Below are positions 1 to 10,530 of a stretch of DNA of 64,000 nucleotides, piece after piece. Source of the stretch: Polaribacter sp. Z022 (GTDB lineage: Bacteria; Bacteroidota; Bacteroidia; Flavobacteriales; Flavobacteriaceae); NCBI RefSeq assembly GCF_023555495.1, contig NZ_JALCZO010000002.1, positions 186,001-250,000 on the forward strand, read 5' to 3'. Positions within the stretch are counted from its first letter, which is position 1. Each line of letters opens with the position of its first letter. The notes beneath the pieces were generated by a model, which worked only from the letters and a program-made list of their open reading frames with translations, did no database searches and was not told where the DNA came from. The position numbers were made by a program, and so were the translations under genes.

Positions 1-869
1 TATAAATGTATATGGCGTTTTCAAGTTTTCTACTAGAATAGAGTATAAGAGATTCTAAACCTTTATTTTTAGCAAAAGAAATACAATGTTGCATTAATTT
101 TTGCCCAATTTTAAAGCCTCTGTATTTAGGTGACACTGCCATTTTAGTTAATTCAAATAATCCATCTTTTGTTGGCATAAGTGCTACTGTACCTACAATG
201 TTATTATTCAATTTTGCAAAAAACACAAAACCTCCTTTATTAATAATGTACTTTTCTGGGTTGCTTAATACTTCTTCATCATAAGGTTCTACATAAAAAT
301 ATTTTTGCAGCCATTCTATATTAAACTCATAAAAATGAGGTGCATATTCATTTTTATACGAAATAATTTCTATCAACTTTATTTTAGCATTCATATTAAT
401 ATGATTAATTATAGCTTTACTAAACCTTTCTTCTTCAAATTTGTTTTCTAAAATATTTAAATGCTCTACCAAAGAATTAGAGGTTATTTTTGTATATCTT
501 TTAATTGTAAATTCTATACTTTCCCAAACAGGAGTAATATCTGTAACTAACTTTTTTCCTTTGTTAGAGAGTTGTATTTTTTTCTTTCTTTTGTCATTTT
601 TGTCTTCAGTTATTTTTATCAAACCTTTTTTTAATAGTTTATTTAAGGTTTGTGTTACAGCAGGTTGTGAGGTGTTTAAACTGTTTTTAATATCATTGTT
701 ATTAACTCCTTTGTTGTTTTTTATAATTTTAAATACTGCAAAAAGATAAGGGTCAAAATCTATATTAAATTCATCATATACCAATTGAGTTTCTCTCATC
801 ATAAACTCGCTTATTCTCTTTAATCTAGAACCCAATCCTAAATCTCCAAAACCTCTTAGTGCATCCATA
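1..869 (-). CDS. MarR-GNAT fusion regulator/acetyltransferase (partial, cut by left edge)
   Basis: The reading frame opens with ATG at 869 and runs leftward off the window, so the C-terminus is missing. Residues about 1-140 form a MarR-type winged helix (NTSQPAVTQTLNKLLKKGLI is the recognition-helix region). Residues about 150 onward form a GNAT acetyltransferase with the acetyl-CoA loop KYRGFKIGQKLM. This bifunctional architecture is common in Bacteroidota; the DNA-binding half probably regulates nearby genes and the GNAT half acetylates an unknown small molecule or protein. It diverges from the DoxX/OsmC operon. The domain assignment is confident; the substrate is unknown. Confidence 0.85.
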
Positions 870-885
870 TCAATAAATAATTATA

Positions 886-897
886 TAAGTACTTATG
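886..897. promoter_or_regulatory. 12-bp perfect palindrome, possible MarR operator
   Basis: ATAAGTACTTAT is a perfect 12-base palindrome 17 bases before the MarR-GNAT start. MarR proteins bind short palindromes in their own promoters, so autoregulation is a reasonable inference, not shown. Confidence 0.35.
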
Positions 898-945
898 TAA
901 AAATATAATTATTTATTTAAACTTTAAAACATTTATATAAAAACA

Positions 946-1002
946 AATATATTCCTTGAAAATATATTCCTTGGAATATATTAATAATTTTTACTATCTT
1001 TG
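946..1002 (+). promoter_or_regulatory. Promoter with overlapping inverted-repeat operator for the DoxX-OsmC-MarR operon
   Basis: A half site AATATATTCC (946-955) is repeated at 961-970 and inverted at 973-982, giving AATATATTCC-TT-GGAATATATT, a perfect 10-bp dyad. The TTG at 971-973 can serve as the -33 element, and TATCTTTG at 995-1002 fits the Bacteroidota -7 consensus TAnnTTTG with a 21-base spacer. The dyad lies over the -33 element, as expected for a repressor site. The MarR protein encoded at 2430-2867 or the divergent fusion is the likely ligand. Confidence 0.55.
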
Positions 1003-1026
1003 TATAGAATTTAAAACATATTAAAA

Positions 1027-1386
1027 ATGAAAACAACAAAAATTATTTATTACATATCTACTGCATTATTAACTTTATTAATGCTTTTTTCTGCTGGAAT
1101 GTATTTTTTTAATCATACAGAAGTAGCAGGTATGTTCACCAATTTCGGATACCCAACATATATAATTTATCCATATGCAGTTGCTAAATTATTAGGTGTT
1201 ATTGCAATTTGGTTTTTAGGCAATAAACCTGTAAAAGAATGGGCTTATGCTGGTTTTTTCTTTGCCTTTATTTTAGCTTTTTTTGCACATGTTATGATTA
1301 GTGATGGAGAACAAATGGGAGCTGTAGTTGCTATGATTCTTTTAGTTACTTCTTACATTACTAATAAAAAAATTAACAATGGATAA
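1027..1386 (+). CDS. DoxX-like family membrane protein
   Basis: The 119-residue protein consists of four predicted transmembrane segments with short loops, the size and layout of the DoxX-like (DoxX_2) family. Members are inner-membrane proteins of unclear biochemical role, often found with redox and stress genes. It is the first gene of a compact operon with OsmC, an FMN reductase and MarR, and its 3' end overlaps the OsmC start by 8 bases, suggesting translational coupling. The promoter at 971-1002 sits 25 bases upstream. Its neighbours suggest a role in thiol or oxidative stress; this is inferred from context. Confidence 0.75.
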   Translation: MKTTKIIYYISTALLTLLMLFSAGMYFFNHTEVAGMFTNFGYPTYIIYPYAVAKLLGVIAIWFLGNKPVKEWAYAGFFFAFILAFFAHVMISDGEQMGAVVAMILLVTSYITNKKINNG

Positions 1387-1786
1387 AACAAAAAAAGCAG
1401 CTGTAGTTTTGTCTAATAAAAACTATTTGGCAGAAGTAAAAACAAGAAATCATTATTTAACTATAGATGAACCAGTAGCTTCTGGAGGTGATGATAATGG
1501 GCCAACACCAGTAGAATATTTACTAACAGCAATTGGAGGGTGTGTTTCAATTACGTTAAGAATGTATGCAGAAAGAAAAGGTTGGGATGTAGGTAAAATT
1601 ACTGTTAATGTTTATCAAAAAGAAAAACAAACATCAGAAGGAATAAAAAAGTGGTTAGAAGAAGAAATTTCTTTTGAAAAAGAAATAACTGAAGACCAAA
1701 GAAAAAGATTGCTAATTATTGCAGGTAAATGCCCTGTTGCAAAAATGGTAAAAGGAGAAACAGAAATAAAAAGTAGTATTCAATAA
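1379..1786 (+). CDS. OsmC family peroxiredoxin-like protein
   Basis: This 135-residue protein has the OsmC/Ohr layout. There is a GGC motif in the long central helix (PVEYLLTAIGGCVSITLRM) and a second cysteine in CPVAKMVKG near the C-terminus. These two cysteines reduce organic hydroperoxides in characterised OsmC/Ohr proteins. The start codon lies inside the end of the DoxX-like gene. Co-transcription with an FMN reductase and a MarR regulator resembles ohr/ohrR-type organic peroxide circuits. Family membership is confident; peroxidase activity is inferred. Confidence 0.85.
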   Translation: MDKTKKAAVVLSNKNYLAEVKTRNHYLTIDEPVASGGDDNGPTPVEYLLTAIGGCVSITLRMYAERKGWDVGKITVNVYQKEKQTSEGIKKWLEEEISFEKEITEDQRKRLLIIAGKCPVAKMVKGETEIKSSIQ

Positions 1787-1891
1787 TTTAATTGGCAGTA
1801 TTAGTTTTAAGTATGTCAATTAGCAGTTTGTTAGAGTGATTTTTCTTTTTTGAAAAATTGTATCGAGAACAATTAAAAAAATATAAAAATT

Positions 1892-2425
1892 ATGAAAAAA
1901 ATAGTAGTATTTGCAGGTAGTAACAGTAAAAAATCAATCAATAAAGAATTAGCAGTTTTTACAGCAAGTTTAATAGAAAATGTTGAAGTTCAAGTTTTAG
2001 ACTTAAACGATTATGAAATTCCTGTTTATGGTATTGATGATGAAAATGAGTTTGGAATTCCAGAAAAAGCTGAAGAGTTTTTAAAGAATATTCACAGTTC
2101 AGATGGTATCATTTTATCGTTAGCAGAACATAATGGTAATTTTTCTGCAGCTTTTAAAAATATTTATGACTGGTCATCAAGAATCAATAAAGAAGTATGG
2201 AATAATGCACCAATGTTAATAATGGCAACTTCTCCTGGAGGTAGAGGTGGAGCTACTGTATTGTCTATCGCAAAAAACGGTTTTCCACATTTAGGAGGTA
2301 ACATCGTTTCAGATTTTTCTTTACCTAGTTTTTACGATAATTTTAAAGACGGAAAAGTTGTTAATGAAGATTTATTAGACACCTTAAAAGTAGCAGTAAA
2401 TACATTTAGTGATTCTTTAAAATAA
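1892..2425 (+). CDS. NADPH-dependent FMN reductase family protein
   Basis: The 177-residue flavodoxin-like protein begins with the phosphate-binding GSNSKKSINKELA loop and has the family signature around EHNGNFSAAFKNIYDW. This is the layout of NAD(P)H-dependent FMN or quinone reductases (PF03358). It is cytoplasmic and likely supplies reduced flavin or detoxifies quinones. It follows OsmC after 105 bases and precedes the MarR gene by 4 bases, so it is probably co-transcribed. The substrate cannot be read from sequence. Confidence 0.85.
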   Translation: MKKIVVFAGSNSKKSINKELAVFTASLIENVEVQVLDLNDYEIPVYGIDDENEFGIPEKAEEFLKNIHSSDGIILSLAEHNGNFSAAFKNIYDWSSRINKEVWNNAPMLIMATSPGGRGGATVLSIAKNGFPHLGGNIVSDFSLPSFYDNFKDGKVVNEDLLDTLKVAVNTFSDSLK

Positions 2426-2429
2426 TAAT

Positions 2430-2867
2430 ATGGGTGATATTTCTAAAGACATAAATTCTAAATTTATAAGCGATAAAGTAAAAGCGTTAATAAATATAAA
2501 ATATACTGCTAATTGGCTAAGTAGTAAGGAAACAGATTTTTTTAAACCTTATGGAATTTCTCCACAACAATATAATATTCTAAGGATTTTAAGAGGAGCA
2601 AAAGAAAAAATCAAAGTGCAAATTGTAAAAGATAGAATGATTGTTAGAGCACCAAATGCAACACGTTTAATGGACAAATTATGCGAAAAAAGCTTAATAG
2701 AAAGAGAACGTTGTGAGCATGATAGAAGAGTAGTATTTGTAAAAATAAAAAAACAAGGTTTAGAATTATTATCTACAATTGATGAAAATCAACAATTTAA
2801 TTTTTTAGATAGAATTACAGAAGAAGAAGCCACAATATTAAGCAATCTTCTTGATAAAATTAGATAG
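2430..2867 (+). CDS. MarR family transcriptional regulator
   Basis: The 145-residue protein has a winged-helix core: helix-turn-helix near KVQIVKDRMIVRAPNATRLM and a wing with ERCEHDRRVVFVKI, typical of MarR/SlyA. It starts 4 bases after the reductase gene and closes the operon, so it is probably an autoregulator acting on the inverted repeat at 961-982. The start ATGGGTGAT is the only in-frame ATG before the conserved core. The effector is unknown; the neighbouring redox genes make a peroxide or quinone signal plausible. Confidence 0.85.
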   Translation: MGDISKDINSKFISDKVKALINIKYTANWLSSKETDFFKPYGISPQQYNILRILRGAKEKIKVQIVKDRMIVRAPNATRLMDKLCEKSLIERERCEHDRRVVFVKIKKQGLELLSTIDENQQFNFLDRITEEEATILSNLLDKIR

Positions 2868-2952
2868 GTAATATCTCTTTAAAAGCTAAAAAAATATAAC
2901 ATTGTTAATGTCACCTTTAGCGCAATCAAAAGGTTCTAAAATGTATTAAATC

Positions 2953-3822
2953 ATGAAAACATATAAAACAATACAACATAAAGCAACAAGTCCTTTAGTA
3001 AATATGGGGGCTATAAGATTGCGTCAACCATTGCCAACACAAGGAATAGAAAACGTAGATCCATTTTTATTATTACACCATTATGGACCTTATGCAATTT
3101 CAGAATTCAACAATCCTTTCGATTTAGGCCCACATCCTCACAGAGGTTTTGAACCCATTACTTTGCTTTTTAAAGGCGAACAATTGCACAGAGATTCTTT
3201 AGGAAATGAAATGTTGGTAAAAGCAGGTGATGTTCAATGGACAACTGCTGGACGTGGAATTATTCATGCAGAAGGACCCACCAAAGAGTTTGTAAAAAAA
3301 GGAGGCGATTTAGAAGGCATCCAATTGTGGTTAAACCTTCCTGCAAAAGACAAAATGATGACACCTAATTATCAGCATTTATCAGAAAAACAGATTCCAA
3401 AGTTGTTTTCTAATGATAAAAAAGTACAATTGAATATCATTGCTGGTAATCAAAACAAAGAATCAGGATTGATAAAAACACAAACAGATGTCAATGTTTT
3501 TACAGCTTTTGTAGAAAATGAAGGTAAAATGGAAATTGAGATTCCTCAAAATCATCAATCATTAATTTATCTCTTAGAAGGAGAAATTTTGGTAAACAAT
3601 TCAGAAACTTTGCAAAAAGGAGATAATCAAATGGTTACATTCAATCAAGATGGAAATTTAATCAGTTTTGAAGCCAAAAAAAATAGTACACTTTTAATTT
3701 TATCTGGTGAGCCAATTAAAGAAAAGGTTACTCAATATGGTCCATATGTTATGAATACGCAAACAGAAATTTTAGAAGCCATGAGAGATTATCAAGCTGG
3801 TAAAATGGGCTATTTATATTAG
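2953..3822 (+). CDS. Pirin family protein (bicupin)
   Basis: The 289-residue protein has the N-terminal pirin signature, with metal-ligand histidines in PHPHRGFEPITL and IHAEGP and the DPFLLLHHYGP motif. A second cupin follows at about residues 170-280. Bacterial pirins include quercetin 2,3-dioxygenases and redox-linked regulators, so the exact role is open. It follows the stress operon after 85 bases and may be read from it or from its own promoter. Its stop codon abuts the repeat-like element at 3822-3927. Confidence 0.85.
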   Translation: MKTYKTIQHKATSPLVNMGAIRLRQPLPTQGIENVDPFLLLHHYGPYAISEFNNPFDLGPHPHRGFEPITLLFKGEQLHRDSLGNEMLVKAGDVQWTTAGRGIIHAEGPTKEFVKKGGDLEGIQLWLNLPAKDKMMTPNYQHLSEKQIPKLFSNDKKVQLNIIAGNQNKESGLIKTQTDVNVFTAFVENEGKMEIEIPQNHQSLIYLLEGEILVNNSETLQKGDNQMVTFNQDGNLISFEAKKNSTLLILSGEPIKEKVTQYGPYVMNTQTEILEAMRDYQAGKMGYLY

Positions 3823-3927
3823 GGCGTTTCTTTCTCTTAAAAGCATTTAAGACCAAGTCGTGCTTTCGGCAGTCGCTATTTTCAGAAAAAAGAAAATGAG
3901 CTCCAACAAAGCCTCAATCACTAACGC
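3822..3927. repeat. Putative interspersed flavobacterial repeat, non-coding
   Basis: This stretch begins GGGCGTT directly at the pirin stop and ends CTAACGC, so the ends are short inverted repeats (GCGTT/AACGC). The interior contains the higher-GC string AAGTCGTGCTTTCGGCAGTC, unlike its surroundings. It resembles from memory a family of non-coding repeats scattered through flavobacterial genomes that begin GGGCGT and end CTAACGC. No open frame is present. Copy number cannot be tested from this window. Confidence 0.45.
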
Positions 3928-4107
3928 AAAAAACTCAAGATAGAAAAAATCTTGTTAAAAGGTGTTTAGCTCATTAAAAAAAACTGTCTATAACAATATA
4001 ATTTATTTAGAAAATGATTCTTTAAAATTTAATATTTAAAGATAATTTTAGGTTCAACAATTAAATAGTTTTTATTATAAAGTATTTTTTCAAAAAAAAA
4101 TACTTTT

Positions 4108-4139
4108 TTGTTTTTGTATTAAAAAAATATATACATTTG
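4108..4139 (+). promoter_or_regulatory. Promoter for arginine decarboxylase leader
   Basis: TTG at 4108-4110 (in a TTTTTTG run) is followed after 21 bases by TACATTTG at 4132-4139, an exact match to the Bacteroidota -33/-7 pattern. Transcription would start near 4146, leaving about 270 untranslated bases before the GTG start codon. Confidence 0.6.
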
Positions 4140-4145
4140 TTGCAC

Positions 4146-4417
4146 TTATTTTAAGTAAAATTGTTAAGTTTTTCTTATTTCGGAAATAACTTTCCATTGG
4201 AGAATGAAAGTTATATCGCATTTTGGAAATGCAACGAAAAAATTAAGGTGTCTCCGTTTTCTTTTCTAAAAGTAGTGCAGTGTAATTTTAGACTGCATTT
4301 AGTTTACTTGCAAATATTACAGTGATAATCATCTCTTTTTAAGAGTTGTAATTTCTATGCTTTAACTTTTTTCAGTTTTAGCCTGGACAGATTTATCCTA
4401 TAATTAATTTAAATAAA
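4146..4417 (+). ncRNA. Long structured 5' leader upstream of arginine decarboxylase, candidate regulatory RNA
   Basis: About 270 bases between promoter and start codon hold a run of hairpins: TTATTT-CGG-AAATAA (4175-4189); AACTTT-c-CATT-GGAG-AATG-AAAGTT (4188-4212), which shares two bases with the first; GCATTT-TGG-AAATGC (4218-4232); TGCAGT...ACTGCA (4276-4297); and CTCTT-TTT-AAGAG (4333-4345). I found no convincing open frame and no obvious intrinsic terminator in it. The leader is long for this genome and sits before the first polyamine gene, so control by arginine, agmatine or polyamines is possible. It matches no RNA family I can name. Confidence 0.45.
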
Positions 4418-5866
4418 GTGAACACAAAATACATAGATTTAATCGAACAAACATTCGATTTTCCTCAAGAGGAATTTAAAACAGAAAACAACAAATTATT
4501 TTGGCATGGAGTAAATTTAATGGAATTAACAGCGAAATATGGTGCTCCATTAAAATTTACATACCTGCCTAAAATTTCAGAAAACATCAACAAAGCAAAA
4601 GGATGGTTTCAAAATAGTATGGAAAAACATAACTATAAAGGCAAATACTTTTATAGCTATTGTACAAAAAGTTCTCATTTTAAACACATATTAAATGAAG
4701 CTTTAAAAAACGATATTCATATTGAGACTTCTTCAGCTTTTGATATTGATATTGTAAACAATCTTAAGAAAGAAGGAAAAATAAAAGACACCACTTTTGT
4801 TATTTGCAACGGATTTAAACGAGATCAGTACATCAAAAATATTGGGGGTTTAATCAATTCAGGACATAAAAACTGTATTCCAATAATCGATAATTATGAG
4901 GAGTTGAATTTGTTAATGGATGAGACTGACCAAAAATTAAATGTAGGAATTAGAATTGCTTCAGAGGAAGAACCAAAATTCGAATTTTATACCTCTAGAT
5001 TAGGTATTGGATATAAAAACATTGTTTCTTTTTATGAGCGTGAAATCGCTGAAAATCCTCAGGTTGATTTAAAAATGTTACACTTTTTTATCAATACAGG
5101 TATTAAAGACAATGCTTATTATTGGAATGAATTGATGAAATGCTTAACAGTCTACATCAACCTTAAAAAAGTATGTCCAACTTTAGATAGCTTAAATATT
5201 GGAGGTGGATTTCCGATTAAAAACTCATTAGCTTTTGAGTACGATTATCAATATATGATTGATGAAATTATCAATCAAATTAATGAAGCGTGCAAAGAAG
5301 GTAACGTAGATGTACCTAATATTTTTACAGAATTTGGAAGCTTTACAGTAGGAGAATCTGGGGCAGCGATTTACGAAGTATTGTATCAGAAAAAACAAAA
5401 TGATAGAGAACGTTGGAATATGATTAACTCATCATTTATAACCACTTTACCAGATTCTTGGGCAATAAATAAGCGTTTTATTATGCTACCCATAAACAAA
5501 TGGAACAGACAATATGAACGTGTTTTATTAGGTGGTTTAACTTGTGATAGTGATGATTATTACAACTCTGAACAGCACGTAAACGGAATTTACTTACCTG
5601 TTTACGAGAAAGATAAACCTTTATATATCGGTTTTTTTAACACAGGTGCATATCAAGAATCTATAGGTGGTTTTGGAGGATTGCAACATTGCTTAATTCC
5701 ACATCCAAAACATTTAATTATTGATAGAGATGAGCAAGGAAATATCACAACCAAAATATTTAAAGAGCAACAAAAAAGTAGCGAATTATTGTCCATTTTA
5801 GGTTATGGAGAAGTTACAGATACAACACAAAAAGAAGTAGAATTAATACAACAAGAAGTGTTTTAA
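4418..5866 (+). CDS. speA: Biosynthetic arginine decarboxylase, PLP type III fold
   Basis: The 482-residue protein is a fold-type III PLP decarboxylase. The N-terminal beta/alpha barrel carries the PLP-lysine region FYSYCTKSSHFKH (Lys84) and the phosphate-binding glycine loop LNIGGGFP; a C-terminal beta domain follows with CDSDD near residue 387. It converts arginine to agmatine, which the next gene product, agmatinase, hydrolyses to putrescine. Translation appears to begin at GTG (4418), because no ATG precedes the conserved NTKYIDLIEQTFDF sequence. A long structured leader and a consensus promoter lie upstream. The reaction is inferred from family and operon partner; confidence is high. Confidence 0.88.
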   Translation: MNTKYIDLIEQTFDFPQEEFKTENNKLFWHGVNLMELTAKYGAPLKFTYLPKISENINKAKGWFQNSMEKHNYKGKYFYSYCTKSSHFKHILNEALKNDIHIETSSAFDIDIVNNLKKEGKIKDTTFVICNGFKRDQYIKNIGGLINSGHKNCIPIIDNYEELNLLMDETDQKLNVGIRIASEEEPKFEFYTSRLGIGYKNIVSFYEREIAENPQVDLKMLHFFINTGIKDNAYYWNELMKCLTVYINLKKVCPTLDSLNIGGGFPIKNSLAFEYDYQYMIDEIINQINEACKEGNVDVPNIFTEFGSFTVGESGAAIYEVLYQKKQNDRERWNMINSSFITTLPDSWAINKRFIMLPINKWNRQYERVLLGGLTCDSDDYYNSEQHVNGIYLPVYEKDKPLYIGFFNTGAYQESIGGFGGLQHCLIPHPKHLIIDRDEQGNITTKIFKEQQKSSELLSILGYGEVTDTTQKEVELIQQEVF

Positions 5867-5882
5867 CACATCAAATTATAAA

Positions 5883-6824
5883 ATGAATACAACAAAAACT
5901 TATGCAGGAATTCCACAAGAGTATGGAAACCTGTCAACATCAAAAATCGTAATTATTCCTGTTCCTTATGATGGAACAAGCACATGGCAAAAAGGAGCAG
6001 ACAAAGGGCCACAAGCATTCTTAGAAGCATCAGAAAACATGGAATTGTTTGATATTGAAACCGATTCTGAAGTTTATAAAGAAGGTGTTTTTTTAGCAGA
6101 AGCAGTTACAGAAAATGCATCACCAGAAGCTATGGTAGATGCTGTGCATCAGGAAACTAAAAAGTATATCAACAGAAACAAATTTGTAACTGTCTTTGGT
6201 GGAGAGCATTCAGTTTCTATTGGTACAATTCGTGCATTTAATGAATGTTTTTCAAATTTAACTGTATTGCATATTGATGCTCATGCAGATTTAAGAAAAG
6301 AATACGAAGGGTCTTCTTGCAACCATGCTTGTGCAGTATATGAAGCGAACCAAACAACAAATTTGGTGCAAGTTGGTATTAGAAGTATGGATATTAGTGA
6401 GAAAAGAGAAATGAATACTGACAAAGTTTTCTTTGCACATGACATGGCTGTAAATGAAGATTGGATGGATGATGTTATAGACCAATTAACAAGTAATGTG
6501 TTTATCACTTTTGATTTAGATGCTTTAGATCCATCAATAATGCCATCTACAGGAACTCCTGAACCTGGTGGATTATTATATTATGAAACGTTAGAGTTTT
6601 TAAAACGTGTTTTTGAAGAAAAAAATGTGGTGGGTTTTGATATGGTTGAACTATGCCCAAATCCAACAGAAAAATCTTCTGATTTTTTAGCGGCAAAATT
6701 GTTCTATAAAATGTTGAGTTACAAATTTGTAGAAAATGATTTTTCGTATGATAATGGAGATGATGAAATGGTGAATCCATTTAGTAAATTATCAAAATTT
6801 AAAAATGACGACGACGATTTTTAA
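5883..6824 (+). CDS. speB: Agmatinase (ureohydrolase family)
   Basis: The 313-residue protein carries the binuclear manganese motifs of the arginase/agmatinase family: GGEHSVS, HIDAHADLR and TFDLDALDPS. It hydrolyses agmatine to putrescine and urea. It begins 16 bases after the arginine decarboxylase stop, so the two are surely co-transcribed and form the agmatine route to putrescine. The C-terminal tail is acidic (FKNDDDDF). Arginase or another guanidino hydrolase is a weaker alternative; the neighbour makes agmatinase the best reading. Confidence 0.9.
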   Translation: MNTTKTYAGIPQEYGNLSTSKIVIIPVPYDGTSTWQKGADKGPQAFLEASENMELFDIETDSEVYKEGVFLAEAVTENASPEAMVDAVHQETKKYINRNKFVTVFGGEHSVSIGTIRAFNECFSNLTVLHIDAHADLRKEYEGSSCNHACAVYEANQTTNLVQVGIRSMDISEKREMNTDKVFFAHDMAVNEDWMDDVIDQLTSNVFITFDLDALDPSIMPSTGTPEPGGLLYYETLEFLKRVFEEKNVVGFDMVELCPNPTEKSSDFLAAKLFYKMLSYKFVENDFSYDNGDDEMVNPFSKLSKFKNDDDDF

Positions 6825-6830
6825 GGAATT

Positions 6831-6941
6831 ATGAAAGTCGAAAATATTGAAAATATAGAATTGCTAAAAGATTTAAATCAATTTGGAAGTGTGCGCAATT
6901 TAAAAGATAGAAGAACAGATATTTTTGAAGAAAAAAAATAA
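6831..6941 (+). CDS. 36-residue ORF of unknown function in the polyamine operon
   Basis: An ATG at 6831 opens a 36-codon frame (MKVENIENIELLKDLNQFGS at its start), rich in charged residues and ending with EEKK. It begins 6 bases after the agmatinase stop and ends 14 bases before the next start, so it fits the operon spacing well. I recognise no family. The tight packing and the amphipathic helical look favour a real gene, but a chance frame of this length is possible. Confidence 0.45.
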   Translation: MKVENIENIELLKDLNQFGSVRNLKDRRTDIFEEKK

Positions 6942-6955
6942 AAAATTAAATTAAA

Positions 6956-7936
6956 ATGATCAATACAAACTCAAAACCAATTTCAGAATTTTTAGAAAAG
7001 TATTTTCTACATTTTAATGCTGCGTCTTTAGTTGATGCAGCTAAAGCATATGAAACTCAATTAGAAAAAGGCTCTAAAATGTTGGTTTCTTTAGCAGGAG
7101 CAATGAGTACTGCTGAAATAGGAAAGATTTTTGCAGAAATGATACGTCAAGATAAAGTACATATTGTTTCTTGTACAGGTGCAAATTTAGAAGAAGATAT
7201 TATGAATTTAGTAGCTCATTCTCACTACAAAAGAGTTCCTAATTACAGAGATTTAACACCTCAAGACGAATGGGATTTGTTACTAAAAGGATTAAATAGA
7301 GTTACAGATACTTGCATACCAGAAGACGAAGCTTTTAGAAGATTGCAAAAACACATTGTTAAAATATGGAAAGATGCAGAAGAAAATGAAGAGTGTTTTT
7401 TTCCACATGAATTTATGTATAAATTGATATTGTCTGGTGTTTTAGAAGAATATTATGAGATAGATTTAAAAGATTCTTGGATGTATGCAGCAGCTCAAAA
7501 AAACTTACCTATGGTAGTTCCTGGTTGGGAAGATTCAACAATGGGTAACATATTTGCTTCTTATGTTTTAAAAGGAGAACTAAAAGCAGCTACCATGAAA
7601 TCTGGAATTGAATATATGACTTTCTTAGCAGATTGGTATACAGAGAATTCGAAAAATGGAATAGGATTCTTTCAAATTGGAGGGGGTATTGCTGGTGATT
7701 TTCCAATTTGTGTAGTGCCTATGTTGTATCAAGATATGGAAAGAGAAAACACTCCTTTTTGGAGTTATTTCTGTCAAATTTCAGATTCAACTACTAGCTA
7801 TGGTTCTTATTCAGGTGCTGTACCCAATGAAAAAATTACTTGGGGTAAACTAGACATTGATACTCCTAAATATATTATTGAAAGTGATGCAACCATTGTA
7901 GCACCATTAATTTTTGCTTACTTGTTAAATATGTAA
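6956..7936 (+). CDS. Deoxyhypusine synthase-like protein
   Basis: The 326-residue protein matches the deoxyhypusine synthase family along its length. The NAD-binding SLAGAMSTAEIGKIFAE region is near residues 43-60, and the C-terminal TWGKLD motif contains a lysine (about Lys298) equivalent to the enzyme-imine lysine of eukaryotic enzymes. Bacteria lack eIF5A, so the substrate must differ; homospermidine synthesis or another spermidine-aminobutyl transfer is plausible because some homospermidine synthases arose from this family. It lies directly downstream of speA-speB, which would supply putrescine. Confidence 0.8.
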   Translation: MINTNSKPISEFLEKYFLHFNAASLVDAAKAYETQLEKGSKMLVSLAGAMSTAEIGKIFAEMIRQDKVHIVSCTGANLEEDIMNLVAHSHYKRVPNYRDLTPQDEWDLLLKGLNRVTDTCIPEDEAFRRLQKHIVKIWKDAEENEECFFPHEFMYKLILSGVLEEYYEIDLKDSWMYAAAQKNLPMVVPGWEDSTMGNIFASYVLKGELKAATMKSGIEYMTFLADWYTENSKNGIGFFQIGGGIAGDFPICVVPMLYQDMERENTPFWSYFCQISDSTTSYGSYSGAVPNEKITWGKLDIDTPKYIIESDATIVAPLIFAYLLNM

Positions 7937-8000
7937 AACAATGTTATTTCAAATGAGCTTTTTTAAGCGATTTTGGAATATCACATTAAATTAAAAAAAA

Positions 8001-8267
8001 ATGAAAAGAGTAATCGTAGAATACGCAAAATTAACCAAAGATATTTTAGACATGCTTATTGAAAAATATCCTGATGGTTATGATTATGAAGACATCATTT
8101 CCTTTAAAAATGCAAAAGGAGAAACTGTGAAAGCTGTTGAAGTAAAAACAGAAGATACTTGTTATTTAGTCAAAATTAGTAATCGTTTAGAAAATGCAAT
8201 GGAAGAATATGCTGAAGATGAAGATTTCTTTGAAGATAATGAAGATTTTGATGTAAATGAAGGATAA
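8001..8267 (+). CDS. Small acidic protein of unknown function
   Basis: This 88-residue protein has a folded-looking first 65 residues (KRVIVEYAKLTKDILDMLIE start) followed by a highly acidic tail of about 25 residues with many Glu and Asp. It is the last gene of the polyamine cluster, 64 bases after the deoxyhypusine synthase-like gene, and is followed by a strong terminator. Similar small proteins occur in flavobacteria without assigned function. A charge-based interaction with polyamines or basic proteins is only speculation. Confidence 0.7.
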   Translation: MKRVIVEYAKLTKDILDMLIEKYPDGYDYEDIISFKNAKGETVKAVEVKTEDTCYLVKISNRLENAMEEYAEDEDFFEDNEDFDVNEG

Positions 8268-8299
8268 ACAAAGTAAAAGCTAGAAAATATTGATTTTAA

Positions 8300-8335
8300 A
8301 AAAAGTTCTGATAGTTTTTATTATCAGAACTTTTT
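8300..8335 (+). terminator. Rho-independent terminator after the polyamine cluster
   Basis: AAAAAGTTCTGATA (8300-8313) pairs perfectly with TATCAGAACTTTTT (8322-8335) around an 8-base loop, with a T-run at the 3' side. It closes the operon ending at 8267. Confidence 0.85.
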
Positions 8336-8369
8336 ATACGTTTATTACTGATTAAATTTATTTTGATAA

Positions 8370-10448
<2,079 letters not shown>

Positions 10449-10530
10449 TTTTTTTAAAACTTTGTATTAATAACAAGTTTTTTAATAGAAGTACATCTAA
10501 ATATGATGTATAATTTAAACAAATCCAATA

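Noticed and set aside
441-749. 102-codon plus-strand hydrophobic frame
   Set aside because: It is antisense to the MarR-GNAT gene and has the Phe/Leu-rich look of a shadow frame.
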